NCBI RefSeq assembly: GCF_019550915.1
Contig: NZ_JAHWCI010000005.1
Coordinates: forward strand, 186,001 to 250,000
Source of the DNA: Mumia sp. zg.B17
Lineage (GTDB): Bacteria; Actinomycetota; Actinomycetes; Propionibacteriales; Nocardioidaceae
Length of the DNA stretch: 64,000 nucleotides
Direction: 5' to 3'
Shown: piece by piece, positions 25,268 through 32,964 of the stretch
Position numbering within the stretch: position 1 is the stretch's first letter
Layout: every line of letters starts with the position of its first letter
Notes under the pieces: model-generated
Seen by the model: only the letters and a program-made list of their open reading frames with translations
Told to the model about the DNA's origin: nothing
Database searches by the model: none
Made by a program: the position numbers and the translations under genes

Positions 25268-25656
25268 CCGAGACGCCTGTACGTACGACGCGCCAGCGGC
25301 GCGCCGTGGCCGCTGTGATGGCCGACCTCGACGGCTTCGCGAGCGCGCGCGAGATCCACGACGCGCTGCGTGACCGCGGCGAGTCCGTCGGGCTGTCGAC
25401 GGTCTACCGCAACCTCCAGGCGCTGGTCGACGCCGAGGAGGTCGACCAGCTGCGCAGCGACGACGGCGAGGTCCTCTATCGCCGGTGCATGACCGACCAC
25501 CATCACCACCACCTCGTCTGTCGTGAGTGCAACCGCACGGTGGAGGTCCAGGGCCCGGCGCTGGAACGGTGGGTCGAGCAGGTGGGTGCCGAGAACGGGT
25601 TCCGGCAGATGTCGCACACCCTCGAGATCTTCGGGACCTGCGACCAGTGCGCCTGA
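25264..25656 (+). CDS. zur: Zinc uptake regulator of the Fur family
   Basis: A 130-residue Fur-family repressor. The winged helix spans residues ~5-75 (SAREIHDALRDRGESVGLSTVYRNLQALV), and the metal site DHHHHHLVCRECNRTVEV with a second CxxC near the C-terminus (CDQC) marks a structural zinc. Gene position inside the znuACB operon behind a Zur box indicates zinc sensing over iron. It starts with ATGA overlapping znuB. Confidence 0.93.
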   Translation: MTETPVRTTRQRRAVAAVMADLDGFASAREIHDALRDRGESVGLSTVYRNLQALVDAEEVDQLRSDDGEVLYRRCMTDHHHHHLVCRECNRTVEVQGPALERWVEQVGAENGFRQMSHTLEIFGTCDQCA

Positions 25657-26525
25657 GGCTCGACGAGCGCGACTGGCGCGAGCGGGCGCAGCGTCACCGC
25701 GCCCGGGTCGAGCCCTACGTCACCGGCCGGGTGCGACGCCGGCAACGCGGTGAGAAGCATCCGGTCGACGACTTCCTCTTCGAGTACTACGGCTACTCCC
25801 CCGCTCGGCTGATGCGCTGGCACCCCGGCGCGGGCGTCGTGCTCGGCGGTGACGCGTCGGAGTACGCGCAGCTCGGGACGTACCGCACGTACGACGACGG
25901 CGTCGGCGCCGACCTGGGGCGGATCGCCGGCCGACGGGACGGCTTCGAGTGGACCCGCGGTCTGCTCGCGCTCACGGGCTCGCGTCCGGGCCGGACCGAC
26001 TGCTTCGGTCTGCACGAGTGGGCCATGGTCTATCGCCAGGCTCCCGACGAGGTCCGCCATGCGTCGTGGCCCCTGCGCCTGGGCCCGGCTGGGACCGATG
26101 CCGTCGTCGAGGCCCACCAGCTCCGGTGCACCCACGTCGATGCCTACCGGTTCTTCACGCCGGAGGCGGCACCCCGCAACGCGTCGTCGCCGAGCCGTGA
26201 GACCCAGCGTGCCACGGAGCAGCCGGGCTGCCTGCACGCCAACATGGACCTCTACAAGTGGGCCATGAAGCTCGTGCCGTACGGAGACTCCGACCTGCTG
26301 GTCGACTGCTTCGCGCTGGCCCGTGACGTGCGCGAGCTCGACATGCGCGCCGCGCCGTACGACCTCTCCGCGCTGGGCTGCACGCCGGTGCCGATCGAGA
26401 CGCCCGAGGGCAAGGCCGAGTACGTACGGCTCCAGCGCGCGCACGCCGAGCGCGCGGCCGGTCTGCGCGCGCGTCTGCTCGCCGACTACGACCGCGCCCT
26501 CGCCGCAGGCGCCCAGACACGCTGA
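25647..26525 (+). CDS. Actinobacterial protein of the family annotated as 3-methyladenine DNA glycosylase
   Basis: A 292-residue protein starting MRLRLDERDWRERAQRHRARVEPY, overlapping zur by 10 bp with a GTG start at 25647. The conserved run EKHPVDDFLFEYYGYSPARLMRWHPG and the later PGCLHANMDLYKWAMKLVPYGDSDLLVDCFALARDVRELDMRAAPYDL are typical of a family found across actinobacteria and labelled 3-methyladenine DNA glycosylase in databases. I do not see the helix-hairpin-helix or a catalytic Asp to confirm glycosylase activity, so the label is doubtful. Coupling to zur is unexplained; a zinc-dependent role is possible. Confidence 0.72.
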   Translation: MRLRLDERDWRERAQRHRARVEPYVTGRVRRRQRGEKHPVDDFLFEYYGYSPARLMRWHPGAGVVLGGDASEYAQLGTYRTYDDGVGADLGRIAGRRDGFEWTRGLLALTGSRPGRTDCFGLHEWAMVYRQAPDEVRHASWPLRLGPAGTDAVVEAHQLRCTHVDAYRFFTPEAAPRNASSPSRETQRATEQPGCLHANMDLYKWAMKLVPYGDSDLLVDCFALARDVRELDMRAAPYDLSALGCTPVPIETPEGKAEYVRLQRAHAERAAGLRARLLADYDRALAAGAQTR

Positions 26526-26547
26526 GCGTCTCCTCGCGGAGAGGCAC

Positions 26548-26644
26548 GCGGGTGGAGGGCCGCCGTCTGCCCTCCACCCGCACTCTCCCAGGGTGACCCG
26601 CCAGGGCGGGTCGTCGAAGGGTTGCGGTCACCTTGACGGCAACC
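26548..26644. terminator. Three consecutive stem-loops after the zinc operon
   Basis: Hairpin 1: a perfect 13-bp stem, 26548-26560 with 26569-26581. Hairpin 2: GACCCGCC/GGCGGGTC at 26595-26602 and 26605-26612, loop AG. Hairpin 3: 11-nt arms with one mismatch at 26620-26630 and 26634-26644. None has a T-run. They separate the zinc operon from the ROK regulator. The remaining bases to 26750 hold only the regulator's promoter region. Confidence 0.6.
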
Positions 26645-26723
26645 GCGCCGACGTCCCAGCGGTCGAGAATGCTGCGCCGAGGAGCCCGCTGACGCTAAGG
26701 TCGCTCTAGTCGCCTAACTTTAT

Positions 26724-26735
26724 CCACTTAAGTGG
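26724..26735 (+). promoter_or_regulatory. Palindrome upstream of the ROK regulator
   Basis: CCACTTAAGTGG is a perfect 12-bp palindrome 15 bp before the GTG at 26751, inside an unusually AT-rich stretch. It is a candidate operator for the ROK repressor encoded next. Confidence 0.5.
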
Positions 26736-26750
26736 CTCCGCGATGACGCC

Positions 26751-27977
26751 GTGACGAAACGAGGGCTCGTGAAGACGTTCCACCAGGACAGCTCGACCGC
26801 CGGGCTCGTGCTTCGCACGGTTCTCCACCACGGGGTCGCCTTCCGGGACCAGATCGCGGACTCCACCGGTCTGAGCGCCGCGACCGTCGGTCGGCAGGTC
26901 ACCGCCCTGGCACGGCGCGGGCTGCTGCGCGAACGCCCCGACTGCACGCGCAGCGGGCACGTCGGGCGACCGAGCATCCCGGTCGAGGTCGACGACAGGC
27001 GCCTGTCGGCCGGCGCCGTCCACATCGGGCGGCTGGTGACCACCGTCGCCCTGACCGACCTCCGGGGACGGGTCCTCGGCATCGCCCATCTCCCGACCCG
27101 GGGCAGCGACCGCGACCTCGCTACCGTCGCCGCTCGTCGTCTGGTCGGGCTCCGGGCCGGCATCGGCGACCGCACGCTCGTGACCGCGGCCGTCGTCGCA
27201 CCGTGGGAGGCGCTGGACCGCTCACCGATGATCGCCGGGCGTGTGCTGCGCGACGTCACCGCGCTGCCCACCGCCACGGCCGACCACGTCGCCGCGGTCG
27301 CTGCGGCCGACCTCCTGTCGTCGCCGGAGCACGCCCAGGGCACGACGGTCTACGTCTACGCACGAGAGACCGTGGGCGTGGCCACGGTGCATGACGGCGC
27401 CGTCCCGTCGGGCGGACGCCGGACCGGCAGTGTCACCCACCTGCCCACCACCTCCGACGCCCCCTGCTCCTGCGGGGCACGCGGCTGCCTCGGCGCCACC
27501 GTCGCCGCGATCGGGCCGGCCGCGCACGCCGCGGGCATCGTGACCCGGCCCGACGTCGAGCTGGTGCACGCCGCGGGGCTCAGCGGGGACGCGACCGCGC
27601 ACGCGCTGCTCATGGCGCGGGCCGACCACCTCGGGCGGGCGGTGGCGATCGTCCGCGATCTCCTCGACCCCCACAGGGTGGTCCTGGCCGGGCAGGCATT
27701 CACTGCCTATCCGCCCGCGGCGCCGGTCGTCCTCGACGCGTTCCGCCGGACGACCGGCCTCGGTCCGGTCCCGATCTCGCTCTCGCGGTTCGGCGCCGAG
27801 GTGCAGGCGGCAGCCGCGGGTGCCATCGCGCTCGGGCCTGTCTACCGCGACCCGATCGCGGCCCTCGACCGCTACGAGCGGCTCGCCCAGCGCTCCCTCG
27901 GCACGCGCCGCTCCCGACCGGCGGGCCCCACGGCGGCCCGCGCCGGCGGGACGGATGCCCGGCTCCAGACCGCCTGA
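26751..27977 (+). CDS. ROK-family transcriptional repressor
   Basis: A 408-residue ROK regulator (NagC/Mlc type). The N-terminal winged helix reads FRDQIADSTGLSAATVGRQVTALARRGLL (~30-60). The ROK sugar-binding domain follows, with the zinc motif retained as CSCGARGCLGATV (~240-252). The ATP-binding glycines of ROK kinases are missing, so it senses a sugar and does not phosphorylate it. A palindrome upstream suggests autoregulation. No sugar operon sits beside it; its targets are elsewhere. Confidence 0.85.
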   Translation: MTKRGLVKTFHQDSSTAGLVLRTVLHHGVAFRDQIADSTGLSAATVGRQVTALARRGLLRERPDCTRSGHVGRPSIPVEVDDRRLSAGAVHIGRLVTTVALTDLRGRVLGIAHLPTRGSDRDLATVAARRLVGLRAGIGDRTLVTAAVVAPWEALDRSPMIAGRVLRDVTALPTATADHVAAVAAADLLSSPEHAQGTTVYVYARETVGVATVHDGAVPSGGRRTGSVTHLPTTSDAPCSCGARGCLGATVAAIGPAAHAAGIVTRPDVELVHAAGLSGDATAHALLMARADHLGRAVAIVRDLLDPHRVVLAGQAFTAYPPAAPVVLDAFRRTTGLGPVPISLSRFGAEVQAAAAGAIALGPVYRDPIAALDRYERLAQRSLGTRRSRPAGPTAARAGGTDARLQTA

Positions 27978-28111
27978 CGCGGGATACGTTCCGGATATCG
28001 CACCGCGACGCGGGCGGCCCCGACGTCTACCATCCGAGGGGCGAGACGCAGTGTTCCCTGCCAGGCTGATCGTGCGGGAAGATCGCCGCACTCACGAGCC
28101 CGAGGAGCGCC

Positions 28112-29407
28112 ATGTTCCGTCAGACCGCGATAGGTATCGCAAGCCTTGCCACCATCGCCGCCGTGACCGCCCCGGTCGCCCCGGTCAACGCCACATCCGA
28201 GCCCACCGTCGCGTCGCCCCAGATCACCGCGAAGCACTGGGACAGCGTCCGCGACTTCGCACGCGGCACCTGGGAGGGCGTGATCCCCGCGCTCGACGGG
28301 AGCCTCGTCATCAGCCCCAGGTCGAAGCGGACGACCACCTACGCCGACCCGTTCGCGGCCGGCACGGAGAAGTCGTACGTGTACGGACGCTGGACGTCCC
28401 CGGTCGTCACGCCCGGCTACGCGATCGACGAGTCGATCACGTCCTGGAACGCGCGGACACCGACCGGCACGTTCGTCGAGACCACCTTCCGCGGCAAGCT
28501 GCCCGACGGCACGTGGACCAAGTGGTACGTGATGGGCCGCTGGGCCTCCGGCGACGACTTCGCGGCCGGCGACATCCACCGGACGTCGGTCGACGGCCAG
28601 GGCGATGCCAACGCCAACATCTGGACGGACACGTTCTCCGCCCGCACCGGCCGAGAGCCGGTCGCCTACCAGACGCGGGTCACGCTGCTCCGTCCTGAGG
28701 GCACCCGGAAGTCCCCGCGCCTCGACGGGGTCACGACCATGACCAACGAGCTGCTCGCCGGAGACGACGGGGTCACGAGCGACTTCACGCTCGGCCGCCA
28801 CGTCGAGCTGCCCGTCCCTCGGTTCTCGCAGAACATCCACAAGGGCGAGTACCCCGAGTTCGGCGGCGGCGGCCAGGTCTGGTGCTCGCCCACGTCGACG
28901 ACGATGGTGCAGTACTACTGGGGCAAGCGGTACCAGGTGCCGCGCCGAGAGCTCGCTGACATCGTCGCTCCCAACGGGGACCCCCAGATCGACTACGCCG
29001 CGATCAAGACGTGGGACTACACCTACGAGGGTGCGGGCAACTGGCCGTTCAACGCGGCGTACGCCCACACCTTCGGGCTCGACACCTTCGTCACCCGACT
29101 GCGGTCGCTCGCCGAGGCAGAGCGGCTGGTCGCGGCGGGGATCCCGGTGATCACGTCGCTGTCGTGGGACCTCGACGAGATGCCCGAGGCGGGCTACGAG
29201 ACCAACGGCCACCTGATGGTGCTCATCGGCTTCACCGCTGACGGCGACCCGATCCTCAACGACCCTGCGTCGAGCAGCAACGAGGCCGTCCGCAACGTCT
29301 ACACCCGCGAGAACTTCGAGAAGGTCTGGCAGGACTCGACCGGCGGAGTCTCGTACCTGTACCGGCCGCCGGGCAAGCGGCTGCCGGGTGGCGCGACCAA
29401 CTGGTGA
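28112..29407 (+). CDS. Secreted C39-like cysteine peptidase
   Basis: A 431-residue secreted protein: a Sec signal peptide ends around residue 27 (VNA-TSE). The N-terminal half is a beta-rich domain with no recognised name. The C-terminal half is a peptidase C39_2-type papain fold: catalytic Cys258 in VWCSPTSTTMVQYYWG, His367 in NGHLMVLIGF and Asp384 in LNDPASS. Such enzymes are extracellular proteases of unknown target in many actinobacteria. A GAGGAG ribosome binding site precedes the ATG, and it ends in a strong convergent terminator. Confidence 0.88.
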   Translation: MFRQTAIGIASLATIAAVTAPVAPVNATSEPTVASPQITAKHWDSVRDFARGTWEGVIPALDGSLVISPRSKRTTTYADPFAAGTEKSYVYGRWTSPVVTPGYAIDESITSWNARTPTGTFVETTFRGKLPDGTWTKWYVMGRWASGDDFAAGDIHRTSVDGQGDANANIWTDTFSARTGREPVAYQTRVTLLRPEGTRKSPRLDGVTTMTNELLAGDDGVTSDFTLGRHVELPVPRFSQNIHKGEYPEFGGGGQVWCSPTSTTMVQYYWGKRYQVPRRELADIVAPNGDPQIDYAAIKTWDYTYEGAGNWPFNAAYAHTFGLDTFVTRLRSLAEAERLVAAGIPVITSLSWDLDEMPEAGYETNGHLMVLIGFTADGDPILNDPASSSNEAVRNVYTRENFEKVWQDSTGGVSYLYRPPGKRLPGGATNW

Positions 29408-29418
29408 CACGCTGACGC

Positions 29419-29460
29419 AGGACCCGACGATCACGCAGTACGGGGTGGTCGTCGGGTCCT
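29419..29460. terminator. Convergent terminator between the C39 peptidase and cimA
   Basis: AGGACCCGACGA at 29419-29430 pairs perfectly with TCGTCGGGTCCT at 29449-29460; inner bases extend the stem with a G-T pair. It is followed by TCTCGTC on the plus strand. It lies between two converging genes and can serve both. Confidence 0.8.
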
Positions 29461-29476
29461 CTCGTCGGTGCTGACG

Positions 29477-31066
29477 TCAGCCGTGGTGGCGCAACCCGTA
29501 CGTGAACGCGTCGAGCAGCGCCTCCCACGACGCCTCGACGATGTTGTGCCCCACGCCGACCGTGGTCCAGGTCGATCTGCCGTCGGTGGTGCTGAGGAGA
29601 ACCCTGATCCTCGCGTCGGTCCCGCCGGCCTCGTCGAGGATGCGCACGCGGTAGTCGTTCAGCCCGAACGTCGACACATCGGGGAACGCCTGCTCGATCG
29701 CCGTACGCAGCGCATGGTCGAGCGCTGAGACGGGACCGTTGCCCTCGCCGGTCACGACGTACCGACGGCCGCCCGCACGCAGCTTGACCGTCGCCTCCGA
29801 CGGTGCCTCCTCCCCCGCCGCGTGGTGCGACTCGGTGATCACGCGCCACGACTCCACGTCGAAGTAGGAGGGCCGCCGGCCCTCGACGAGCTCGGCCAGC
29901 AGCAGCTCGAACGACGCGTCGGCCGCCTCGAACGTGTAGCCGGCCTGCTCACGCTCCTTCACGACCTCGGTCACGCGCACCAGCATCGCCGGGTCGTCGG
30001 CGAGGTGGAAGCCGAGCTCCTTGCCCTTGAGCTCGATCGTCGCCCTGCCGGCCATCTCTGAGACGAGGAGACGCATGTCGTTGCCGACGAGCTCGGGATC
30101 GATGTGCTGGTAGAGGTCGGGGTCGACCCGGATCGCGCTCGCGTGCAGGCCCGCCTTGTGCGCGAAGGCCGAGACGCCCGTGTACGGCTGCCGCGCGCCG
30201 GGCGGATAGTTGGTCACCTCGGCGATGGCGTGAGCGATGCGGGTCGCCTCCCGCAGGGAGCCCCGTGGCATGACCTTCTGACCCAGCTTGAGCTCGAGGT
30301 TGGCGACCGACGTGACGAGGTCGGCGTTGCCGGTCCGCTCGCCGTACCCGTTGATGCAGCCCTGCAGGTGCGTGGCACCGGCCTGGACGGCGGCCACCGA
30401 GTTCGCCACCGCGCAGCCGGTGTCGTTGTGGGCGTGGATGCCCAGCCGCGCTCCCGTGGTCGCGGCGACGTCGGAGACGATCTCGCCGACCCAGTGCGGC
30501 AGCATGCCGCCGTTGGTGTCGCAGAGCACGACGACCTCGGCGCCCGTCTCGGCGGCCGCGCGGACGACCTCCAGCGCGTAGGACCGGTTGGCGCGGTATC
30601 CGTCGAAGAAGTGCTCGCAGTCCAGGAAGACGCGCTGCCCCTCTGAACGCAGGTGGCGCACCGTGTCGCGGACCATCGCGAGGTTCTCCTCCAACGTGGT
30701 CCGCAGCGCGAGCTCGACATGGCGGTCGTGGCTCTTGGCGACGAGCGTCACGACCGAGGCGCCCGAGTCGCGCAACGCCCCGACGAGCGCGTCGTCGCCC
30801 GCGGCAGACCCGGCACGGCGGGTCGCCCCGAAGGCGGCGAGCGTCGCGTTCTGCAGCGACAGCTCCGTCCGCGCGCGGGCGAAGAACTCCGTGTCCTTCG
30901 GGTTCGAGCCCGGCCAACCGCCTTCGATGTAGCCCACGCCCAGCTCGTCGAGGTGGCGCGAGATCACGAGCTTGTCGGCGACGGACAGGTTGAGACCCTC
31001 CTGCTGGGCGCCGTCGCGCAGGGTGGTGTCGTAGACGTGGAACGTGGGGTCGGGTGCGGTGCTCAT
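29477..31066 (-). CDS. cimA: Citramalate synthase
   Basis: A 529-residue member of the 2-isopropylmalate/homocitrate synthase family. It condenses pyruvate with acetyl-CoA to (R)-citramalate, a threonine-independent route to 2-oxobutyrate and isoleucine. The metal-binding YDTTLRDGAQQ starts at residue 12, HAHNDTG holds the metal histidines, and a C-terminal LeuA-type regulatory domain begins about residue 385. Length and the TLRDGAQQEGLNLSVADKL pattern point to the long CimA type over LeuA. The ATG at 31066 has GAGGAAG 7 nt upstream. A leader peptide and attenuator precede it. Confidence 0.92.
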   Translation of the reverse strand: MSTAPDPTFHVYDTTLRDGAQQEGLNLSVADKLVISRHLDELGVGYIEGGWPGSNPKDTEFFARARTELSLQNATLAAFGATRRAGSAAGDDALVGALRDSGASVVTLVAKSHDRHVELALRTTLEENLAMVRDTVRHLRSEGQRVFLDCEHFFDGYRANRSYALEVVRAAAETGAEVVVLCDTNGGMLPHWVGEIVSDVAATTGARLGIHAHNDTGCAVANSVAAVQAGATHLQGCINGYGERTGNADLVTSVANLELKLGQKVMPRGSLREATRIAHAIAEVTNYPPGARQPYTGVSAFAHKAGLHASAIRVDPDLYQHIDPELVGNDMRLLVSEMAGRATIELKGKELGFHLADDPAMLVRVTEVVKEREQAGYTFEAADASFELLLAELVEGRRPSYFDVESWRVITESHHAAGEEAPSEATVKLRAGGRRYVVTGEGNGPVSALDHALRTAIEQAFPDVSTFGLNDYRVRILDEAGGTDARIRVLLSTTDGRSTWTTVGVGHNIVEASWEALLDAFTYGLRHHG

Positions 31067-31094
31067 GGTGGAACTTCCTCGCGCGCGGGACAAC

Positions 31095-31155
31095 AAAAAA
31101 GCCCCTCGGAGTACGAGAGGCTGCGCGTCGGACCCGGATCGCGGGTCAGACGCGC
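31095..31155 (-). promoter_or_regulatory. Attenuator of cimA: two adjacent hairpins and a T-run
   Basis: On the minus strand, hairpin 1 (31123-31155) pairs GCGCGTC-T-GACCCG with CGGGTC-C-GACGCGC around CGATC and includes the leader stop codon. Directly after it, hairpin 2 (31100-31122) pairs AGCCTCTCG with CGAGGGGCT, followed by TTTTTTGTTG. A ribosome stalled in the leader would disturb hairpin 1; hairpin 2 with its T-run is an intrinsic terminator. This is the classic layout of amino-acid attenuation. Confidence 0.85.
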
Positions 31156-31187
31156 TGATGAATGATCACGAGGGTCATGTGATGCAT
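31146..31187 (-). CDS. cimA leader peptide (13 aa, Leu-Val-Ile-Ile)
   Basis: The sequence encodes MHHMTLVIIHQRV then TGA. Four consecutive branched-chain codons (CTC GTG ATC ATT) lie at residues 6-9. A -10 box TAGAGT at 31195-31200 ends 7 nt before the ATG, so the leader itself appears to be leaderless. It would sense charged tRNA for Leu, Val or Ile and control the attenuator between it and cimA. Confidence 0.82.
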   Translation of the reverse strand: MHHMTLVIIHQRV

Positions 31188-31213
31188 GGGACCCACTCTA
31201 GACTGAGAGAACC

Positions 31214-32272
31214 ATGACTTCCAGCGCAGCCTCAATGCCCACGATCAACCGCGCCGTGCGGCTCGCCAGCCGACCGCACGGCGAGCCCACGTCGGACAAC
31301 TTCGTCCTCGACGACGAGCCGACGGCCGAGCCGGGCCCCGACGAGCTGCTCCTGAGGACGATCTACCTCTCCCTCGACCCCTACATGCGCGGTCGGATGT
31401 CGGAGGCCGAGTCGTACGCCGTCCCGGTCCCGGTCGGCGGCGTGATGGAGGGCGGGACGGTGTGCGAGGTGGTCGCCACCCGCAGCGACCTGTACGAGGT
31501 GGGCGACATCGTCCTCGCCCACACCGGCTGGCAGCAGTACGCCGTGGCCTCCGACAAGGCCGTACGTCGGATCGACCCGGCACGCGCCCACATCACGACG
31601 GCGCTCGGCGTGCTCGGGATGCCCGGGTTCACTGCGTACGCCGGCCTGCTGGTGATCGCCGACCCACAGCCGTCCGAGACGGTCGTGGTCGCCGCGGCCG
31701 CCGGACCGGTCGGCTCAGCGGTCGGCCAGATCGCAAGGATCAAGGGTGCGCGCGCCGTGGGGATCGCCGGCGGACCGGACAAGGTGGCATATGTCAAGGA
31801 CGAGCTCGGCTTCGACGAGGCGATCGACCACCGCGCACCCGACTTCGTCGACCAGCTCGCCGCCGCGACTCCCGGGGGCATCGACGTCTACTTCGAGAAC
31901 GTCGGGGGCAAGGTCTTCGAGGCGGTGCTGCCACGCATGAACGAGTTCGGTCGCATCCCGGTGTGCGGCCTCGTCTCGCAGTACAACGCGACGGGCACCC
32001 CCGAGGGCCCCGACCGGCTGCCCGCCCTCATGAACCGGATCCTCGTCCGCAGCCTCACCGTCCGCGGCTTCATCCAGCGCGAGTTCGTCAGGCTCCACTA
32101 CCGCCCGTTCCAGGAGGAGATGGGCGACTGGGTCGCCCAGGGCAAGATCCGCTACCGGGAGCATGTCGTCGAAGGACTGGACAACGCGCCCGACGCCTTC
32201 GTGGGGATGCTCAAGGGCACCAACTTCGGCAAGCTCCTGGTGCAGGTCGGCTCGGACCCGACGACGTCGTGA
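31214..32272 (+). CDS. NADP-dependent MDR-family reductase (CurA/prostaglandin-reductase-like)
   Basis: A 352-residue zinc-free medium-chain reductase. The Rossmann motif VVAAAAGPVGSAVGQIARIKGA (~155-176) binds NADPH; LSLDPYMRGRMS and NVGGKVFEAVLPRMNEFGRIPVCGLVSQYN are typical of the CurA/PTGR group, which reduces alpha,beta-unsaturated ketones. It is divergent from the cimA leader, only 27 bp from the leader ATG, so the two promoters abut. The next gene overlaps its stop (GTGA). Confidence 0.9.
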   Translation: MTSSAASMPTINRAVRLASRPHGEPTSDNFVLDDEPTAEPGPDELLLRTIYLSLDPYMRGRMSEAESYAVPVPVGGVMEGGTVCEVVATRSDLYEVGDIVLAHTGWQQYAVASDKAVRRIDPARAHITTALGVLGMPGFTAYAGLLVIADPQPSETVVVAAAAGPVGSAVGQIARIKGARAVGIAGGPDKVAYVKDELGFDEAIDHRAPDFVDQLAAATPGGIDVYFENVGGKVFEAVLPRMNEFGRIPVCGLVSQYNATGTPEGPDRLPALMNRILVRSLTVRGFIQREFVRLHYRPFQEEMGDWVAQGKIRYREHVVEGLDNAPDAFVGMLKGTNFGKLLVQVGSDPTTS

Positions 32273-32964
32273 CGCGGCCCGTCCCGATCCCCCGCGGGGT
32301 CGCCGCGCTGTACGTCGTCCTCACCGACGAGCCGCTCGAGTCCGACTCCCCCGCTCCTCCGCTGCCGCCTGTGAGCCTCCTGCTCGCCCGGGGCTCGAGC
32401 CCCAAGGCGGTCCGCTACGCCGAGTCCTTGACGTACGCGACCGCCGTGTCCGCGGAGTCCGACGTCTCCGAGGCGTTGGAGGTGCAGCGACGCACCCAGG
32501 CCGAGGCGCGGGCGCTGGCCGCCGAGCACGTCGGCATCGTGGTGGACGCGGCCGTTCCCCGCCTGCTCGGACCCGAAGCGCCGCACCCCGAGGTGCTAAG
32601 GATCAGCGAGTGGTTCGTCCTGGAGCGTCCCGACGAGTCGACGACCACGACCCACGGCCTGGCGAGGTTCGGCCTGCCGGAGCTCGTGGTGCCGGACGCC
32701 GACCCCGATGCCCTGCCGATGTACGACGCGGTGCTCACGGGGATCGCCCAGCGTGTGACCGAGGAGTGGCCCGACAACGACCCGGTGGGGCCGGCCACCA
32801 TCACGCTGCGCGACGTCGCCCGTGGCTATGGTGACGCCGGCGCCGGCGGCGACGACCCGACCCTCGCACGACGTGTGGACGTGACGCTGGCCTACGACGC
32901 CGACCGTGACCTCCTGGTGGTCACGCTGCACGACGACCCGGCTAAGGCTCTCTTCTCGGCGTGA
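32269..32964 (+). CDS. Conserved-looking protein of unknown function
   Basis: A 231-residue soluble, acidic protein starting VTRPVPIPRGVAALYVVLTDEPLES. I do not recognise a family; there is no signal peptide or membrane segment. The GTG start overlaps the MDR reductase stop, and the 3' end overlaps the convergent FAD gene by 23 bp. Translation coupling suggests it belongs with the reductase. Confidence 0.68.
   Translation: MTRPVPIPRGVAALYVVLTDEPLESDSPAPPLPPVSLLLARGSSPKAVRYAESLTYATAVSAESDVSEALEVQRRTQAEARALAAEHVGIVVDAAVPRLLGPEAPHPEVLRISEWFVLERPDESTTTTHGLARFGLPELVVPDADPDALPMYDAVLTGIAQRVTEEWPDNDPVGPATITLRDVARGYGDAGAGGDDPTLARRVDVTLAYDADRDLLVVTLHDDPAKALFSA

Noticed and set aside
25527-25646. Starting the glycosylase-annotated gene inside zur
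   Set aside because: A GTG at 25647 gives a normal N-terminus with a short overlap, whereas the longer frame only translates zur in the wrong frame.
31462-32964. 500-codon frame starting inside the MDR gene
   Set aside because: Only its last 231 codons, from the GTG at 32269 that overlaps the MDR stop, look like a real protein.
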